From assembly GCA_015057425.1 (NCBI GenBank), contig SVEL01000020.1, positions 1-38,639 on the forward strand: a stretch of DNA of 38,639 bases, in the 5' to 3' direction. Positions 24,819 through 32,670 of the stretch are shown here, in pieces. This stretch comes from Lachnospiraceae bacterium. Its GTDB lineage: Bacteria; Bacillota; Clostridia; Lachnospirales; Lachnospiraceae. The notes below the pieces were generated by a model, which saw nothing but the letters and a program-made list of their open reading frames with translations, ran no database searches and was not told where the DNA came from. The stretch's first letter is position 1. Each line of letters begins with the position of its first letter. Both the position numbers and the translations under genes were made by a program.

Positions 24819-24842
24819 AACACACGAATAATGGAGATAGTA

Positions 24843-26207
24843 ATGACAACTACACAAAAATCATCTTTCGACTACAAAAGTTTCATAAAAATGGTAGCTG
24901 CCCTTGTTATTCCAATGGCACTTCAAAACCTTATAAACGTAGGAATCAGTTCCATTGACGTAATTATGCTTGGTGCAGTAAATCAAACCGTACTTTCGGG
25001 AGCGTCTCTCGGAAGCCAGGTTTTCTTTATCTTAAACCTTATATTATTTGGACTTTCTTCAGGTGCTTCCGTGCTTATCGCTCAATACTGGGGCAAGAAG
25101 GACATCGACACAATCGAAACCGTCTTTGGCTATGCTATGAAGATTTCCTGCCTTGTGGGGCTTTTATTTACAATAGTAACCTTTATATTTCCTACGGAAA
25201 TTATGCACATCTTCTCAAGTGAAAGCGATGTTATCGCTGAGGGTGCCAAGTACTTAAGAGTAGTATGTCTTTCATACGTTGTTTCTGCTATAAGTATGGT
25301 TTACCTTAATACTATGAGATGTGTAGAGCGTGTTATGATTGCCACATGGGCGTATCTTGCATCTATGATAACCAATATCATAGTAAATGGTTTTCTTATT
25401 TTTGGACTTTGGATATTCCCGGAAATCGGCATCTTAGGTGCCGCTGTCGGTACAGTTTGTGCAAGAATTGTAGAGCTTATAATTATCATTTTTTACAATA
25501 TATTTATCAATAAAACTTTACCTTTTAGGTTTAAGATTTTACTTAAGAAGGATAAGCTTCTTTTTAAAGACTTTAAGAAATATTCCCTCCCGGTTATTTT
25601 CAATGAGCTTATATGGGGACTTGGTATCTCAGCCGTAGCTGCCATAATCGGACATATAGGCAAGGATGCTGTATCTGCCAACTCTGTAGTTCAGGTTGTG
25701 CGTCAGCTTTCCATGGTCGTGGCTTTCGGTGTATCTTCTGCTACCGCCATTACACTTGGCAAATCAATCGGTGAAGGAAAGACAAAAGAAGCTCGCATAT
25801 ATGGTGACAAATTTGTATTATTAAGCTTCCTTACAGGTATAATGGGTACTGTGGTTGTGCTGATATCAAGACCAATCGCATTGGAATTTATGACACTTAC
25901 CCCTGCTGCCAAGGAACTTCTGTCATTTATGATGATAGCTATGTCCGTATATGTAATCGGCCAATCACTCAACACTACATTAATCGTAGGCGTATTCCGA
26001 AGTGGCGGCGATACCCTTTACGGACTTTTCGTAGATATTGTGTTCTTATGGTGCATATCCATACTTTCCGGCTTCGTTGCAGCATTTATACTTAAGCTTG
26101 ATGTCCACATCGTATATCTGTTGCTTCTCGCCGACGAAATATGCAAGCTGCCATTTACACTTATACGATATAAATCATATAAATGGCTTAGAGATATTAC
26201 GAGGTAA
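24843..26207 (+). CDS. MATE-family efflux transporter
   Basis: A 454-residue integral membrane protein with about 12 hydrophobic segments in two similar halves, as in the MATE (multidrug and toxic compound extrusion) family; members export organic cations or drugs in exchange for sodium or protons. Family features: 'ALVIPMALQNLINVGISSID' in the first helix, 'GASVLIAQYWGKKD' after helix 2, and the matching 'GVSSATAITLGKSIGEGKTK' in the second half. The ATG at 24843 has GGAG at 6 nt; an upstream in-frame ATG at 24831 overlaps that site. It is divergent from glpK and has a clear terminator. Confidence 0.92.
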   Translation: MTTTQKSSFDYKSFIKMVAALVIPMALQNLINVGISSIDVIMLGAVNQTVLSGASLGSQVFFILNLILFGLSSGASVLIAQYWGKKDIDTIETVFGYAMKISCLVGLLFTIVTFIFPTEIMHIFSSESDVIAEGAKYLRVVCLSYVVSAISMVYLNTMRCVERVMIATWAYLASMITNIIVNGFLIFGLWIFPEIGILGAAVGTVCARIVELIIIIFYNIFINKTLPFRFKILLKKDKLLFKDFKKYSLPVIFNELIWGLGISAVAAIIGHIGKDAVSANSVVQVVRQLSMVVAFGVSSATAITLGKSIGEGKTKEARIYGDKFVLLSFLTGIMGTVVVLISRPIALEFMTLTPAAKELLSFMMIAMSVYVIGQSLNTTLIVGVFRSGGDTLYGLFVDIVFLWCISILSGFVAAFILKLDVHIVYLLLLADEICKLPFTLIRYKSYKWLRDITR

Positions 26208-26225
26208 TAAGCTTAATACTACAAC

Positions 26226-26261
26226 AAACCCCACGTATCCGATGATGGTTACGTGGGGTTT
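26226..26261. terminator. Terminator between MATE and Fic genes
   Basis: 12-bp stem AAACCCCACGTA / TACGTGGGGTTT, 18 bp after the MATE stop and close to the convergent Fic stop; suitable for both directions. Confidence 0.85.
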
Positions 26262-26268
26262 ATTAACA

Positions 26269-27192
26269 TTAAATGTATTCAAAATATTCCAATAACTTTT
26301 TATATGAATCTTGAGACGCTCTACATGTTTCCACCAAAAAACCTTTTTCTGTCAAATACTCTTTTAACCCTCTCCTATAATAATTCTTTGATACATCTTC
26401 AATAATAAATGGTGGAATATTATATTTTAAACATTCTTTGAACATAATTAATCTGCCAACTCGACCATTTCCATCTTGGAATGGATGTATCTTTTCAAAT
26501 TTATAATGAAAATCAACAATATCTTCAAATGTTATATTATCATTTTCTCTATACTCTTTTAATAATTGCTTAATCTCAGATTCAACTTTCGACGGATGTG
26601 TTGTTTCCACCATATCTCCAATCATATTGGGTCTTTTTTTATAGTCACCAACAGCAAACCATTCTTTTTCGCTATCTGTTGTACCGCTTTTTAATATTAA
26701 ATGAATATGTTTGATTATATCTTCAGACAATTCTTTATCTGCCACTGATAAAATATAATCAAAGCATCTAAAATGATTTACTGTTTCAATAATGTCGTCA
26801 ACTTTTTCATAGCCGTTAACATCTCCAATTGTTTGCGTTTCGTATATACTTCTGGTTTGATCTTCTGTCAATCTGCTGCCTTCCATATGGTTTGAATTGT
26901 ACGCAAGCCTAATTTGTGTTTGATGATATAATCCGCCTTTTAATTTGATACTTTGTTCCTCTCTAAGTTTAAAAAGTATTGAATTTTCATCATTTTCTTT
27001 TTCATACGATAGAATAGCACCCGGCTGACAATCAAAATAATTGCATAACGCATGTATCGTTGACATCGCAACTTCTTCATTTTTTGCAAGCTTTGCCATA
27101 GTTGCCGAAGATATTCCTATCTCATTTTTCAGCTTTTCTTTAGATATTTCTCTTTCTTCCATCATTAAGAATAATTTTTTATATGAAATCAT
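26269..27192 (-). CDS. Fic-domain protein with N-terminal helix-turn-helix
   Basis: A 307-residue protein. Residues 1-65 are an XRE-like DNA-binding domain ('EKLKNEIGISSATMAKLAKN'). The Fic domain (about 110-275) carries the complete active site 'HPFQDGNGRVGRL', the catalytic motif of enzymes that transfer AMP or similar groups to protein hydroxyls. Upstream, 'NSNHMEGSRL' fits the inhibitory motif (S/T)xxxE(G/N) that blocks ATP binding in cis in class II Fic proteins. The target is unknown; such HTH-Fic proteins often behave as self-regulated toxins or regulators. The promoter at 27221-27249 overlaps an inverted repeat, which suggests autorepression. It lies alone in its transcript in an accessory island. 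Confidence 0.9.
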   Translation of the reverse strand: MISYKKLFLMMEEREISKEKLKNEIGISSATMAKLAKNEEVAMSTIHALCNYFDCQPGAILSYEKENDENSILFKLREEQSIKLKGGLYHQTQIRLAYNSNHMEGSRLTEDQTRSIYETQTIGDVNGYEKVDDIIETVNHFRCFDYILSVADKELSEDIIKHIHLILKSGTTDSEKEWFAVGDYKKRPNMIGDMVETTHPSKVESEIKQLLKEYRENDNITFEDIVDFHYKFEKIHPFQDGNGRVGRLIMFKECLKYNIPPFIIEDVSKNYYRRGLKEYLTEKGFLVETCRASQDSYKKLLEYFEYI

Positions 27193-27220
27193 TGTATCTA
27201 CCGCCTTTCAGACTATTTAT

Positions 27221-27257
27221 AGTATAGCATACCCGTTTAGCATTGTAAATATGCTAA
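27221..27257 (-). promoter_or_regulatory. Promoter and operator-like inverted repeat of the HTH-Fic gene
   Basis: TTTACA (27249-27244), 17 nt, TATACT (27226-27221) on the minus strand. The inverted repeat TTAGCAT-N7-ATGCTAA (27237-27257) encloses the -35 box and is a good candidate site for the protein's own HTH domain. Confidence 0.65.
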
Positions 27258-27293
27258 CTTTAGTTATCTAAATCTCGGCAAGTAGTTTAATGA

Positions 27294-27482
27294 TTATCCA
27301 TTCTCTGTTTTAAAATAAAATGCTGTCAGATTCTGACCGTCTCCTTTCGTCACGAAACCATCTTCAAGAGCCAGTTCTTCTCCAATAATTCCTAATCTCG
27401 TTCTCACTATATAGTTTTTGAACTTTCCATAATGTCATGGCATACCATTCCCTTCTACATCTTCATTCCTATATCTATTCAT
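27294..27482 (-). pseudogene. Decayed third gene of the HTH/nucleotidyltransferase operon (in-frame TGA)
   Basis: An ATG at 27482 overlaps the stop of the nucleotidyltransferase gene as ATGA, the usual coupling overlap. The frame reads 'MNRYRNEDVEGNGMP', meets TGA at 27437-27435 (codon 16), and then continues open as 'HYGKFKNYIVRTRLGIIGEE' and 'LALEDGFVTKGDGQNLTAFY' to a TAA at 27294. The reading of 46 codons past the stop looks like protein, so a TGG-to-TGA change in a gene of about 62 codons is likely. I do not recognise the family. It is also possible that a downstream GTG (27404) starts a shorter product. Confidence 0.55.
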
Positions 27483-28192
27483 TTTTGTTTTTTCGCCTTA
27501 GCAGCTTTTAAAATCTCAGCAAGATTGTCACCGTTAAGCACCCCCGGATAATCTTCCTGGAAACCAACTAATACATCCTTATTTTCCTGTTCAAGTTCTC
27601 TACACTGTTTGTAAAAAGAGTGCAAATCTGCTTTCTTATAAACAGCTTCAATAAAAACTTTGGAATCTTCCGGTATTCGGCTATAAGAATCGTATAAATC
27701 GATTATAGCCTTTTGAATTTTTTCAAATGTCAATGGCTCATTCCGTTCTTCCTGCTCAATCAGCACACCCACAATATCAGATAAATCATTTTTATATTGG
27801 CGTCCTGCCATGAGTTTCATTGCCACAAGATATTCAGATGATACTGTTCTAATCTGCAAAACATTTGCAAAAGTCTTATAATACTTTGAATATTCTACCA
27901 ATCTTGGCGTATAGGAATTGGTATTAATAAAGTCTGTATTTATCCATCCAACCGGAAGGCCAAGTCTGTCTCCTACTGCGTTGATTGCATCCTTCATTGC
28001 CCTGGAGGACTTAATGATTGCATCCATGTCATAGGTCATTTCTCTAAAGCCATAATTAATAAGAATTGATGCACCACCAATCAGAATAATCTCCGCCGGC
28101 ATTCTGGTACCATTCTTTTTACGAAACTCTTTTGCCAGTTCTTTTAGATAGCTATCCAGATTCTCTTTTGTAAATGGTTTATCAGCAGACAT
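27479..28192 (-). CDS. AbiEii/DUF6036-like nucleotidyltransferase (putative toxin of a TA-type pair)
   Basis: A 237-residue protein of the nucleotidyltransferase fold. The marks are 'AEIILIGGASILINYGFREMTYDMDAII' (GG...S, then DxD-like 'YDMDA') at about 34-60, and 'SSEYLVAMKLMAGRQYKNDLSDI' at about 119-141, as in AbiEii toxin/DUF6036 proteins. AbiEii-type enzymes add nucleotides to tRNA or other targets. The start at 28192 overlaps the end of the HTH gene by 11 bp, and its stop overlaps the next (decayed) gene, so translation is coupled. The pairing with an HTH protein is that of type IV toxin-antitoxin or abortive infection modules, but toxicity is inference. Confidence 0.75.
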   Translation of the reverse strand: MSADKPFTKENLDSYLKELAKEFRKKNGTRMPAEIILIGGASILINYGFREMTYDMDAIIKSSRAMKDAINAVGDRLGLPVGWINTDFINTNSYTPRLVEYSKYYKTFANVLQIRTVSSEYLVAMKLMAGRQYKNDLSDIVGVLIEQEERNEPLTFEKIQKAIIDLYDSYSRIPEDSKVFIEAVYKKADLHSFYKQCRELEQENKDVLVGFQEDYPGVLNGDNLAEILKAAKAKKQK

Positions 28193-28763
28193 TTCTCACC
28201 TCGCATTCTACGATATTAAATCGTATAAATTCAGGTATTGCGTTTGCAAGTGCTTTTTCTTTTATACTTTCATCTCCAATTGCAGCATATGACACAACTA
28301 CGCTCGCAGGAAAATATGGTTTTTCAAGCTTCTGAGAACGAATATCATTATAATTTGTGCAAATAGGCAAACTGTTTATTCTAGATAAATAGTCAATCAT
28401 TGCCAACAGATATAATGCTTCTCTATACCATCTACGCTCATAAAGTCTCCGTATTTCATCCGTTTCAAGTGTTTCGATAATAAAATCTATATCACCCATG
28501 TCCTTCACGTGATGGCAAGTATTACTCTTAAATGTCTCAAAAGAACATCTGTAATCCGTCCTGTCTATGCTATTGTTCTCTAATATTGAATCAACAGTCA
28601 CTCCAAGAACCTTAGCAATCTTATATAAAGTTCCGGCTGCACACTTATCAAGGTCTGCTTTGCCACTACAAATATCTGTGATAGTTGTCATTGCGACTCC
28701 GCTTTCTTTACTTAAGCGATATCTTGACATATTTTCTTTTTCAAGTAAATCATTTACAATCAT
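28182..28763 (-). CDS. XRE-family HTH protein, probable antitoxin/repressor of the nucleotidyltransferase
   Basis: A 193-residue protein with an XRE helix-turn-helix at about 1-60 ('RYRLSKESGVAMTTITDICS') and a C-terminal region of unknown fold (65-193) with 'FIIETLETDEIRRLYERRWY' and 'AMIDYLSRINSLPICTNYND'. ATG 28763 has AAGGAGGG nearby. The promoter contains a 12-bp near-perfect palindrome between -35 and -10, fitting autorepression. It overlaps the downstream nucleotidyltransferase gene by 11 bp. This two-gene layout recurs in Firmicute genomes as a putative toxin-antitoxin pair; I infer the role from layout only. Confidence 0.8.
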   Translation of the reverse strand: MIVNDLLEKENMSRYRLSKESGVAMTTITDICSGKADLDKCAAGTLYKIAKVLGVTVDSILENNSIDRTDYRCSFETFKSNTCHHVKDMGDIDFIIETLETDEIRRLYERRWYREALYLLAMIDYLSRINSLPICTNYNDIRSQKLEKPYFPASVVVSYAAIGDESIKEKALANAIPEFIRFNIVECEVRNVC

Positions 28764-28784
28764 CAGCTTTCCCTCCTTTTTTAT

Positions 28785-28813
28785 AGTATATCGGTCAACC
28801 GAACTAATGTCAA
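28785..28813 (-). promoter_or_regulatory. Promoter with embedded operator for the HTH/nucleotidyltransferase operon
   Basis: TTGACA (28813-28808), 17 nt, TATACT (28790-28785) on the minus strand; the spacer holds TCGGT-TG-ACCGA (28802-28791), an inverted repeat placed where bound repressor would exclude RNA polymerase. Confidence 0.75.
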
Positions 28814-28894
28814 TAATATATTATATCCAATTTGAGAAAATCTTATTAAACCGTTTCTCTAAACATCTAAAAAAACAGCATTTTAGTTTATATT

Positions 28895-29626
28895 TTACAT
28901 TTTACAAAAGCAATGCATCATTACCTTGCTCTTCTCCGTCTTATACTCACCGGTTCTTGCCAATATATTTAGCGTTCCTATGTCCACATAATTATCTACC
29001 AGTATCAATTTTGTATTTGCTTTTGCCACCAAATCAACCAATAAACTAAAGGCATCATATATCTGTCCATCAAAAAATATCTTCTGCGATATCTCTTCAT
29101 GCTCTGAAATATATTTAAATATCTTATCAAATTTTTCCTCTGTATTTTCATAAAATATAAGCTGTTTATTTTCTATTTCATTTATTCTTGCAAACATTAA
29201 CGCATTGCTGGCTAAAAAACTACGCATTTCCACAAAAGAATCCATAATCTTAATGCTCACTTGTATAGCAATATCACTTCGTAATACAGCCGACAGCATA
29301 GCAATTCCTTGTTCTGTAAACACGTAAGGCATATATCGCCGCCCACCTTTTCCTTTTGAGGTCACAAATTGTGACCTCAAAGAAACATATTCTTCTTTTG
29401 TTAATTGAAAACGAAACTTTTCAGGAAACCTTTCTATATTTCTTTTCACTGCCTGATTAAATACTTTTGTGTCAACTTGATACAACATAGCTAAGTCGCT
29501 GTCCAACATTACCTGTTGTCCACGTATTGTATATATTAAATGATGTATATTCATTTCTAAAGTCTCAGCATATAATGTTTCTTCACTTTCCGTTTGTGCA
29601 TTCCTTTCTTTACGTTTCTCTCCCAT
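28895..29626 (-). CDS. ORF6N-domain (phage-related DNA-binding) protein, C-terminus probably truncated
   Basis: A 243-residue protein. The ORF6N domain lies at about 27-115: 'IRGQQVMLDSDLAMLYQVDT', 'VFNQAVKRNIERFPEKFRFQ', 'RYMPYVFTEQGIAMLSAVLR'. The C-terminal part follows the usual family reading as far as 'LILVDNYVDIGTLNILA' (about 213-229) and then turns into a short unrelated tail ending 'MMHCFCKM'; relatives continue for some 60-80 residues. This suggests a truncation. ORF6N is found in phage antirepressor-like and chromosomal proteins of unclear role. A ribosome binding site AAGGAG stands 13 nt from the ATG, a little far. It is divergent from the XRE regulator at 29766. Confidence 0.8.
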   Translation of the reverse strand: MGEKRKERNAQTESEETLYAETLEMNIHHLIYTIRGQQVMLDSDLAMLYQVDTKVFNQAVKRNIERFPEKFRFQLTKEEYVSLRSQFVTSKGKGGRRYMPYVFTEQGIAMLSAVLRSDIAIQVSIKIMDSFVEMRSFLASNALMFARINEIENKQLIFYENTEEKFDKIFKYISEHEEISQKIFFDGQIYDAFSLLVDLVAKANTKLILVDNYVDIGTLNILARTGEYKTEKSKVMMHCFCKM

Positions 29627-29720
29627 ATATTTATATCAGCTCCTTTTTTAGCTTCTCATTTATATACTCTTTGTATACATTTTATACTATTACTAACTTT
29701 ATTTCAAGCAATATTTATTG

Positions 29721-29743
29721 TATACTAATATTATCTTTAGTAT
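29721..29743 (+). promoter_or_regulatory. -10 element and operator-like inverted repeat of the XRE regulator
   Basis: TATACT at 29721-29726 is a good -10 box. It overlaps the inverted repeat ATACTAA (29722-29728) / TTAGTAT (29737-29743) with 8-nt spacer, a likely autoregulatory site. A clear -35 box is not seen. Confidence 0.45.
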
Positions 29744-29765
29744 ATTTCAAAAGGAGAACCCACCT

Positions 29766-30083
29766 ATGGAGCAGGAAAACTATGGAGCTCTAGTAAAAAA
29801 GTTAAGAATTGAAAATAATCTAACCCAAAACCAAGTTGCAGAATCCCTGGGCGTCACTCCAGGTTATATCAGCAATGTAGAAAATGGCCGTACTGCCATG
29901 TCTTTACGCATGTTAACATATTATGCTAAACTTGTTGGTTGCTCTCTAGATTCACTTGTAGGAGATTTGGAGCCGGAATATTCTGAAACAGCTCTAGACA
30001 GAGAGCTCTATGAAGCCATCATCAAATTAGATATCGAGACAAAGAAGAAGTTGCTAAAAACCATCGAGGTATGGTCAAACTAA
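29766..30083 (+). CDS. XRE-family transcriptional regulator
   Basis: A 105-residue protein with a classic Cro/C1-type HTH at about 5-62 ('LVKKLRIENNLTQNQVAESL', 'GVTPGYISNVENGRTAMSLR') and a short helical tail that may dimerise ('LYEAIIKLDIETKKKLLKTI'). The ATG at 29766 follows AAAGGAG at 9 nt; the frame extends upstream without support. It is divergent from the ORF6N gene and may repress it and itself through the inverted repeat at 29722-29743. Its own terminator follows. Confidence 0.88.
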   Translation: MEQENYGALVKKLRIENNLTQNQVAESLGVTPGYISNVENGRTAMSLRMLTYYAKLVGCSLDSLVGDLEPEYSETALDRELYEAIIKLDIETKKKLLKTIEVWSN

Positions 30084-30127
30084 AAAATACCGATGAAATC
30101 GAACACTGTAACTTCATCGGTATTTTT
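30083..30127. terminator. Terminator of the XRE regulator
   Basis: 15-bp stem AAAAATACCGATGAA / TTCATCGGTATTTTT, beginning at the stop codon. The following 110 bp up to the SDR gene stop show no gene. Confidence 0.85.
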
Positions 30128-30238
30128 GACTATTTATCATATACCAAAACGATACCCTTTTTCGTCCTTCTCGTTAGCAACAAGTTTAAACTGTTCTATC
30201 AATAGTAATTGACATTGTCAATACGAAATGTACTTTTT

Positions 30239-31021
30239 CTACTTAGGCTGCTTTCCGATATAAGCCAAAATTCCTCCGTCTACATAAAGCACATGACCAT
30301 TTACAAAGTTTGATGCGTCTGATGCGAGGAATACTACAGGTCCCATAAGGTCTTCTGTTGTTCCCCATCTTGCTGCAGGTGTCTTTGAAATGATAAAGTT
30401 GTTAAAAGGATGTCCTTCTGTTCTAAGAGGTGCTGTCTGAGGAGTCTCAATATATCCCGGTCCGATACCATTACACTGAATGTTATATTCACCGTACTCT
30501 GATGCAATATTTCTTGTGAGCATTTTAAGACCGCCCTTTGCAGCTGCATATGCTGATACTGTTTCTCTACCAAGCTCACTCATCATTGAGCAGATATTTA
30601 TAATCTTACCATGGCCCTTCTTTATCATACTTGGAATAACTGCCTTAGACATGATAAATGGTGCGTTAAGGTCAACATCTATTACCTGTCTGAATTCTGC
30701 TGCCGTCATTTCGCACATAGGGATTCTCTTGATAATTCCTGCATTATTTACAAGGATATCTATTACTCCTACTTCTTTCTCAATCTTAGCTACAAGCTCT
30801 GCTACAGCATCCTCATCTGTTACATCACATACATATCCATATGCCTTAATACCATCTTCTTCGTATGCCTTTCTTCCTTTTTCCACAAGCTCTTCAGTTA
30901 AGTCATTATAGCAAATAGTTGCTCCTGCCTGTGATAAAGCCTTAGCCATAGCATATCCGATGCCGTATGTACCTCCTGTTACTAAAGCTACTTTTCCTTC
31001 AAGTGAAAACTGATTTAACAT
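30239..31021 (-). CDS. SDR-family oxidoreductase, gluconate 5-dehydrogenase-like
   Basis: A 260-residue classical short-chain dehydrogenase: cofactor loop 'VALVTGGTYGIGYAMAKAL' (TGxxxGIG), 'LVNNAGIIKRIPMCEM' (NNAG), catalytic Ser in 'NICSMMSELG', and 'YAAAKGG' (YxxxK). The start 'MLNQFSLEGKVALVTGG' and 'AGIIKRIPM' are like gluconate 5-dehydrogenases (5-keto-gluconate/gluconate interconversion), so that substrate class is likely but not proven; 2-deoxygluconate 3-dehydrogenase is the main alternative. ATG 31021 has GGAGG at 8 nt; the upstream extension lacks support. It lies 49 bp after rsmI and may be the last gene of the housekeeping operon, without sugar-acid genes nearby. Confidence 0.85.
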   Translation of the reverse strand: MLNQFSLEGKVALVTGGTYGIGYAMAKALSQAGATICYNDLTEELVEKGRKAYEEDGIKAYGYVCDVTDEDAVAELVAKIEKEVGVIDILVNNAGIIKRIPMCEMTAAEFRQVIDVDLNAPFIMSKAVIPSMIKKGHGKIINICSMMSELGRETVSAYAAAKGGLKMLTRNIASEYGEYNIQCNGIGPGYIETPQTAPLRTEGHPFNNFIISKTPAARWGTTEDLMGPVVFLASDASNFVNGHVLYVDGGILAYIGKQPK

Positions 31022-31070
31022 ATCTTCTACCTCCATCTTTGCAGCAATAACCACCCTGCTGCCATAATAT

Positions 31071-31907
31071 TTATATAAGTTGATTATATATTTCTCTCTT
31101 ACTTACTCCTCTGTCCTTTGCCACCGCCTTCATGGCGTCCTTCTTGTCCATACCCTGGGAAATGTACATATCCATATGTTCTTCTATAGACATATCCTCG
31201 AATTTCTTAATCTCTTCTTCTCTTATTTCCTCAAATGACTTGCCTTCTATAACAAGGACATATTCACCCTTTATGTCTTTTTCCTCATATTCCGCTGCTG
31301 CTGCCGACAAGGTCGTCTTATGGGCATTTTCATATACCTTCGTAAGCTCCTTACAAAGTGTAATGCTTCTGTCCCCAAGAGTTTCATACAATTCCTTCAA
31401 AGTCTTGCTTAATCTGTGTGGTGCCTCATACATAACTATAGTCCTTGTTTCATTCTTAAGAACTTCAAGTACTTTATTACGTTCTTTTTTCTCAGAAGGC
31501 AGAAATGCCTCAAATGCAAACCTGTCCGTCTTCTGTCCTGACATAGTAAGTGCCGTAATACATGCCGCAGGACCGGGAAGCGAAGTTACCTCTATGCCTG
31601 CCTCGTAGCATTGTCTGACCAATTCTTCACCGGGATCAGATATGCCCGGTGTTCCTGCGTCAGTTATAACTGCCACGTTCTGGCCTTCAAGGAGCTTTTC
31701 CACCAGTACTTTGGCTTTATCGTATTTATTAAATTCATGATAACTTGTCATAGGTGTCTTGATATCGAAATGATTTAACAGCTTAATACTGTTTCTTGTA
31801 TCTTCTGCCGCTATAACATCAACTTCCTTTAAAGTTCTTATAACCCTAAAGGTTATATCTTCAAGATTACCTATAGGTGTGGCACATAAATATAACTTTC
31901 CTGCCAT
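31071..31907 (-). CDS. rsmI: 16S rRNA (cytidine-1402 2'-O)-methyltransferase
   Basis: A 278-residue tetrapyrrole-methylase-fold enzyme that methylates the ribose of C1402 in the decoding centre. Signature stretches: 'GKLYLCATPIGNLEDITFRV' at the start, 'VIAAEDTRNSIKLLNHFDI', 'AVITDAGTPGISDPGEELVR', 'SLPGPAACITALTMSG', 'IVMYEAPHRL'. The C-terminal part ends in a small helical HTH-like domain ('DAMKAVAKDRGVSKREIYNQ'). ATG 31907 has AGGAGG at 5 nt. It follows trmN6 by 28 bp. Confidence 0.96.
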   Translation of the reverse strand: MAGKLYLCATPIGNLEDITFRVIRTLKEVDVIAAEDTRNSIKLLNHFDIKTPMTSYHEFNKYDKAKVLVEKLLEGQNVAVITDAGTPGISDPGEELVRQCYEAGIEVTSLPGPAACITALTMSGQKTDRFAFEAFLPSEKKERNKVLEVLKNETRTIVMYEAPHRLSKTLKELYETLGDRSITLCKELTKVYENAHKTTLSAAAAEYEEKDIKGEYVLVIEGKSFEEIREEEIKKFEDMSIEEHMDMYISQGMDKKDAMKAVAKDRGVSKREIYNQLI

Positions 31908-31935
31908 ATTCTCCTCCTGAGACATTTATGCCTCA

Positions 31936-32670
31936 TTAAAATCCATATATTTCGTGAATAAAATTCGTATATTTACCCGGTTCATCATATACGATAATCG
32001 GCTGCTCCATTTTAACCATAGAACCACCGCCTTTTACAGCTTCGATAAGTACCATATTAGCTTCTTTATCTATAAACGGATGAACCATCTGTATACGCTT
32101 AGGCTCCAACTTATACTTAGTTAATGTATTAATTATCTCCACCAGCCTGTGTGGACGATGTACCATATAAAATCTGCCATTTTGTTTAAGAAGTGCTGCC
32201 GCACCGGATACTACATCCTCCAAAGTGCAAAGAACTTCATGTCTGGCAATGGCTTTCGGCATATCCGGATTCTTAATTCCATGCATATCATTCATATATG
32301 GCGGATTAGAAGTAACTACATCAAAAGAAGCCCGTCCGAATATGGCTGGGGCCTCCTTAATATCTCCTTCAACAATATCGATTTTGTCCTGAAGAGAGTT
32401 AAATTCCACACTTCGCCTTGCCATATGAACGCTTTTTTCCTGAATCTCCAGTCCGGTAAAATGCTTACCTTCTGTCTTTGCTTCTAAAAGAATCGGGATT
32501 ATTCCTGTCCCGGTTCCAAGGTCAATAACATTTTCACCGGCTTTCACCTTTGCAAAAAAGGTTAAAAGCACAGCATCCATACCAAAGCAGAAGCCGTCCT
32601 TGCTCTGAATGATTTTATATCCGTTTCTCTCAAGATCAACAAGGCTTTCACCTTCCAATAAATCAATCAT
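31936..32670 (-). CDS. tRNA1(Val) adenine-37 N6-methyltransferase-like protein (YabB/TrmN6 family)
   Basis: A 244-residue class I SAM-dependent methyltransferase: 'ENVIDLGTGTGIIPILLEAK' forms the SAM site and 'VVTSNPPYMNDMHG' holds the NPPY motif of N6-adenine methyltransferases. The N-terminal 'YKIIQSKDGFCFGMDAVLLT' is typical of the YabB/TrmN6 group. The start 'MIDLLEGESLVDLERNGYKI' at 32670 overlaps the ricT stop by 8 bp; the frame upstream of it is ricT in another frame. In Bacillus the same gene neighbours rsmI (yraL) and ricT. Confidence 0.9.
   Translation of the reverse strand: MIDLLEGESLVDLERNGYKIIQSKDGFCFGMDAVLLTFFAKVKAGENVIDLGTGTGIIPILLEAKTEGKHFTGLEIQEKSVHMARRSVEFNSLQDKIDIVEGDIKEAPAIFGRASFDVVTSNPPYMNDMHGIKNPDMPKAIARHEVLCTLEDVVSGAAALLKQNGRFYMVHRPHRLVEIINTLTKYKLEPKRIQMVHPFIDKEANMVLIEAVKGGGSMVKMEQPIIVYDEPGKYTNFIHEIYGF

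Noticed and set aside
30128..30238. Minus-strand fragment ending 'EQFKLVANEKDEKGYRFGI' as a gene remnant.
   Set aside because: Only about 25 codons between stops, without start or ribosome binding site; too short to support.
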